Source: Proteles cristata cristata (taxonomy: Eukaryota > Chordata > Mammalia > Carnivora > Hyaenidae). Taken from it: 64,000 nt of DNA. The first letter of the stretch is position 1; the number at the start of each line of letters is the position of its first letter. Position numbers and translations under genes: made by a program. The notes beneath the pieces are model-generated. The model searched no databases, was not told the DNA's origin, and saw only the letters and a list, made by a program, of their open reading frames with translations. Positions 59,801-64,000 of this stretch are shown one piece after another. The stretch is from contig JAESUZ010003293.1 of the NCBI GenBank assembly GCA_017311185.1, positions 620,001 through 684,000 of the forward strand, given 5' to 3'.

Positions 59801-60149
59801 TGAAGTGAGATACTAAGGAGAGATGGAAGATAGAAATCAGATCCAAATTTAGTGATACCATAGGTCACTCCCTGCTGACCAAAAGAAATCATTCATCTGT
59901 GAGTATACCTATGGAGGAGAACATGGAAGAGTTGTTGAAAAGCTATGGCAGGTAGAGTGTAGTGGATTCTCTAGTGGACAGACTACAGTTAAGTTCAAAG
60001 GAGCTAAGAGAATAGAAATGCTGATGAACCATCTGAATAATTTAAAGTCACACGGTTCTTTATCCAGACCCATATAAATGTGGCTCAAACATGGCAACAA
60101 ATGTTGCTGGAACAACTGAATAGAAAAAATTAGCTCCAATATTTATCTC
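56830..60149. other. Intronic stretch without a recognised feature
   Basis: The frames at 57166-57504, 57783-57971, 57929-58129 and 59909-60139 show no family I know. The whole region reads as non-coding, moderately AT-rich DNA. Confidence 0.4.
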
Positions 60150-60770
60150 ATTCCCTACGTAAAAATTAACATGGATCACACATTCAAGCAGAAAATCCAT
60201 GACCATATAAATGCCAGAAGAAAACTAGGAGAGAACTTTCATGACCTTGATGCATACAAAGGTTTTTTGGACAAAATAACCCAATAAAAACAGGTAAAAC
60301 TGGACAGAGACATCACAAAGTGAGATATATAAATGGATAATAAACACATTAAAAGGTGCTGAAGAGTATTCATCTTTAATGAGAGAGAAATAAAAATCAC
60401 AGTGAGATAAGACTATCTATCCGCTAGAGTGTACAAAATAAAAAGACTAACAAACCCAAGGAAGCTAGACACAAAAAAAGTACATACACTCTCTATGATT
60501 CCATTTATAAGAACTCCAAGAACAGACTTGCTAATCTATAGTGACAGAAATCACTTGGGGGCAGAGGGGAGCTGGTGACTGGAATTTTCTAAAGGAATGG
60601 AAATGTTATTCTTTGGCTGGGGTGGGGGTTACATGGGAGTGCAGAACTATCAAAGCACCCTGAACGGAGCAACTGAAATCTGTACACTTTTTGTGCTACT
60701 TTTGTATATACATATATGTATATTTATGTATATGTGTGTGTAGAAAAAGAAGTAGATTTAATGAATTAGG
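60150..60770 (+). mobile_element. Old L1 ORF2 end and 3' UTR relic
   Basis: CATTCAAGCAGAAAATCCAT, AGAAAACTAGGAGAGAAC, TGGGGGCAGAGGGGAGCTGG and GGAATGGAAATGTTATTCTT, then CTGAAATCTGTACAC, are the ordered end of an ancient L1 family. A TATATACATATATGTATAT tract follows. Confidence 0.65.
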
Positions 60771-60779
60771 CTTTCTTTG

Positions 60780-62930
60780 TAAAACGGGTAATTCAATAAA
60801 CATACATACGGTAAGTTCCTAGTATGTGCTAGGTGCTCTAAGTTACGTTTTGGTGTTATGAGTGAACATATCTTAAATGTGACTCAGATGTTCCAATACA
60901 AATACTACGATTAAAGTCAATACACTCTTTAATCTCCTTCCTAAGGAACGGCAACTTGTCAATTCTCGGATGGCAGTATGGTTCAGTGCCTTTATGGCAT
61001 ACAAAGTTTAAAACAGACTATTTGCAGAAATGAATCCACAATTGTGGTATTTAAAAAATTACTGTTATTTATAAACAACTTGTATATTTAGAATACCAAG
61101 CTTGTAGGTAAGCCTGAGGAAAAAATGCCTGCATAACAGTGGGCACAAATAGTACATATGGTCACACTTGATGTTTTGCTATACTTGGATGGTCAGAACT
61201 GTCCTTGGCTTTTCCGCCTACATGGTATTTGTGAGCAATGCTTAGACTTCTCCAGTCTAGAACATTTCCAACACAACAGTGTTAATCACTTGCAAAACAA
61301 CCACTGAATTTCAAAATATTTCTTTGGGAGAGACATGCTTACTGTCTTCTGCCTAGATTGTTATGCCTGAGTCATTACATTATCTGGTGCATTTTCTCAT
61401 TATGAAATTCCATCTCATGATAGCAAATCCTTAATACTGTTGTTACAGATCTTTCAAAAGCATGTGCTTTTATGAATTCATGTGCTTCTTTGTGACTTCA
61501 AAATTGCTATTTATATAACAACTGCAAGTTCCAGGCAGAAGAAACTATTATTATTTCACGTACACGATGTACCAACAGTGTGCAAAACAACACTGCCCAG
61601 AATGTTCTGAGTCTTCCAAATTCCATACTTCTTCTAAATTCAATTAAGAAAAAAAAGGTCTTCCTGATTTAAAATTCTGAGTCATATTTTTCATCATAAA
61701 TAATAATGATCTAAAATTACTATGTTTGCATGTACCAAGAATTATAACAAATGCCATGTGTCAAAGAAGGCATTACTAGAGTAATTTTCAATATCTATAG
61801 AATTAGTTCATATAATATATTTAATGGCCTGTTACATGTTTAGCTGGCAAGTTTCTACATTTACTAACCCCATAATTTTAAATTAGAAAATTATATTTCA
61901 ACCTACTGTTTTTATTTTGACTGTATCCAAAATATATTAATTGTGGCACATATAGTCAATAAATGAGCCATTATTTCACCAAGGTGTGTAAAACACATAC
62001 ATGGTGATGCCAATTGCATTAAATTTTCCTGCCAAACAGGGAAACATTTAAAGTTGTGTTAACTATAAAATCAGGATTACATTAATTTTAATAAAAGGAA
62101 AATATTTACCTTATTTTTTTAAACTTCAGGCTTGCAGTTATGTGAACGGTAACCTAACGCTGACTGTATAAAATACGAACTATGCAAAGGTTTTACAGCT
62201 GGTTTTGATCAGCTTCCTTTGTTTAACATTAAAAGTTAACTTCCAGAAGACACATACAAGCTACAGGTAATGGTTACCAGATGGAGATGTCCTTCCTGTT
62301 AGTCTGTCTGATATCATAAAGAGTACACCGCAAGAAGGGAAAAACAACTTGGGCAGAGATTCTGATGTTTTCTGTGGTACAAACAGGCTCTTCCCAACTT
62401 ACAGGGGCCAGGATAGTAGAAGACTCTGCAGAATCAAAATGCTTCTGTACTTTCATAATAGTGTGAAATAAGATTATATTCAGCATCTGTGGCCAAACAT
62501 TTTTAAAATTTAATTGAACATTTCTAACGAACAGCTCCCTTTTCTTATCAAAACAATTAAGCTGCAGCCTGAGTACTAATAGTGTCTTCTTATTTACAAT
62601 CAATTCAGAATAAAATGTTTGCTCCCCATCACATATGCCACTCTATATCCTATAACCATCCAACCTACAACACACCCGGGGAGAGTCTATATGCCCAGTT
62701 TCCAGCAGGACCCCCAGCAACAGCCTCTCTGGCCCAAACTATTAGTGGTACTGATGTCAGGTTATCACTTAAAAACACCAAGTACAAAATAAGCTCAAAA
62801 CTTTACAAGAATCTTAATTTTTATTAAATGTGGTTTGGCAGTTATTAAATTTTTATGACCCTTTGTTGCTCTTCATGTATGCTATATTCCCCTCAAATGA
62901 ACTACCTATTTTTCTCAAACTGTTCCACAT
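60780..62930. other. Intronic stretch without a recognised feature
   Basis: AT-rich. Frames at 62274-62603 (minus) and 62582-62827 (plus) have no splice-site context and no recognised motif. Confidence 0.4.
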
Positions 62931-62939
62931 TTATCTTCC

Positions 62940-63255
62940 CCTATTTAACTCCATAATTACTTCCAATCTCTGTGATCAGACATCACTACTTCCTAGCCCA
63001 GCAAAAAAATCATTTTCTTCATGAGGCTTTCCCTGATTCTTAGAGGAAAAACTAACTTCTCCTTCATGAAACCACTGTAATATTTCATATAACATTACAT
63101 CTTCATTTCAGGACTGTATTCTTTTCAGAATTTATCACATACACTATTGGACTATAACCTTCCCATGAGGTAAAAATCACCCTATATTAGTGTAGGATTT
63201 TCCTTATGGTTGGTATGTAAGAAATGCTCATAGAAAAATAAATAAACACCTGGAT
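62940..63255 (+). repeat. L2 3'-end relic
   Basis: ATGAGGCTTTCCCTGATTCT, GGACTATAACCTTCCCATGA and GTAAGAAATGCTCATAGAAA with AATAAATAAA follow the L2 3' end. Confidence 0.7.
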
Positions 63256-63259
63256 TTCT

Positions 63260-64000
63260 GCAGGGTCAAGTGCAGTGGTGGTATGGGAGATGCTTAAAAA
63301 AATCACTTATGTGATCAAATGTTCTCCTAACACTGAAAAAACACAATGGACATAAACGTAAAAAAGCTAGATTAAAATAAAAAAATACGCATGTTTCAAC
63401 TTTTCCTTTTGCATAAAACTTCATGAACTTTAAAAAATGTATATTATGGGGGAAAAGAATACAGCAAAAACAATGCTGGAAAATAAAGAATGGCTTAGTT
63501 GGCCAAAACTTTGAGACATTCCTAAGAGGTAAAAATTCAACAGAATGAGATGACAGATTGGTTGAGAAAAAAACAAAATCTAAAACATAAGAAATAGAGG
63601 ACTGTCTGAAGGGAGGATCCAACTCCTGGGAAGCTCCATGCTCAAGAGAAAACACCAACAGGGACCCCAGAGACAATAATGTTGGCGCTTAGTGGAAGAA
63701 CAGCAGGAGACTTATCAAGAAGAAAAGAATCAAGATTTTCATGGGCTGATTTAAGATGAATTCCACAGAGGGTAGAAGCCAGGGGCATAAGTCTACTCAT
63801 ACCCTGTATCCCACACCCTAGAACCTTACAATTTCCTGCTCAGTTTTATACCTGTACTTCCCAGACACGACTGGGCTCTTTACAGGGTATGTCTTCTTAA
63901 GGCCAGACCATTCTATGAGTGTGTGCATCCCTAAGCCTGGGTTGGATGTGAGGGCTGTGGTATCCATTCATGTGTATGAGAGACCTGTCATCACAGAGCT
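63260..64000. other. Intronic stretch at the window end
   Basis: No exon or repeat recognised. The minus-strand frame at 63266-63676 has no family motif. Confidence 0.4.

Larger units (their letters stand above)
22992..64000 (-). other. SUPT3H: SUPT3H intron upstream of exon A (partial)
   Basis: At least 41 kb. The preceding coding segment, which should encode the start of the histone fold (roughly ...LVEDVV...QLINL), was not seen on the minus strand, so this is inferred to be one large intron. In human, SUPT3H has very large introns and its 5' end overlaps the RUNX2 region; no RUNX2 coding sequence was recognised here. An unrecognised untranslated or alternative exon cannot be excluded. Confidence 0.7.

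Noticed and set aside
62274..62603. 109-codon minus-strand frame considered as another SUPT3H exon
   Set aside because: The translation does not match any SUPT3H region I know and is not bounded by fitting splice sites in the right phase.

Overview
This is non-repetitive and repeat-derived intronic DNA from a carnivoran mammal, almost certainly a feliform. The key evidence is 23 copies of the carnivore tRNA-Lys-derived SINE (head near GGCGCCTGGGTGGCT, pyrimidine-rich body, A-rich tail), together with carnivore-type L1 3' ends, MIR and L2 relics, and the absence of any bacterial-style gene organisation. The youngest SINE copies differ from the common cat form as I remember it, so a non-felid feliform (hyaenid, herpestid, viverrid or similar) is possible. 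That last step is inference.

The only protein-coding gene I can support is SUPT3H (SPT3 homolog, a histone-fold subunit of the SAGA/STAGA coactivator complexes), on the minus strand. Three consecutive internal exons lie at 22905-22991, 19720-19810 and 13367-13506, read in that order. All have consensus GT/AG splice sites, and their reading phases fit exactly (0/0, 0/1, 1/0). Together they encode 106 residues: the end of the TAF13-like histone fold, the basic helix behind it, and the start of the acidic linker. No other SUPT3H exon was found, so the window holds two complete introns (3,094 and 6,213 bp), at least 41 kb of the intron upstream and at least 13.4 kb of the one downstream.

Layout. 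1-13366 (downstream intron): an L1 3' end, a tandem SINE pair, an ancient antisense L1 peppered with six SINEs, and a younger antisense L1 3' end. 13507-19719: two SINEs, an old L1 with a long CA repeat, antisense L1 pieces and a purine/pyrimidine tract. 19811-22904: short, with one very small polyA insertion carrying a perfect target-site duplication and one MIR. 22992-64000: a mosaic of SINEs, L1s, MIR/L2 relics, one hAT-like element, microsatellites and long stretches without recognisable features. Notable structures are an L1 insertion with an inverted 5' part and a probable 3' transduction (45385-46016), a three-layer nest (26810-28290), and the longest L1 copy (52073-53970).

I found no evidence for a new biological system, CRISPR array, operon or complete non-coding RNA gene. 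The open frames outside the three exons are explained by L1/SINE remnants or are short chance frames. The findings therefore concern splice choice, transposon insertion mechanics and lineage-specific SINE evolution. Repeat class names come from sequence recognition alone, without a database search.
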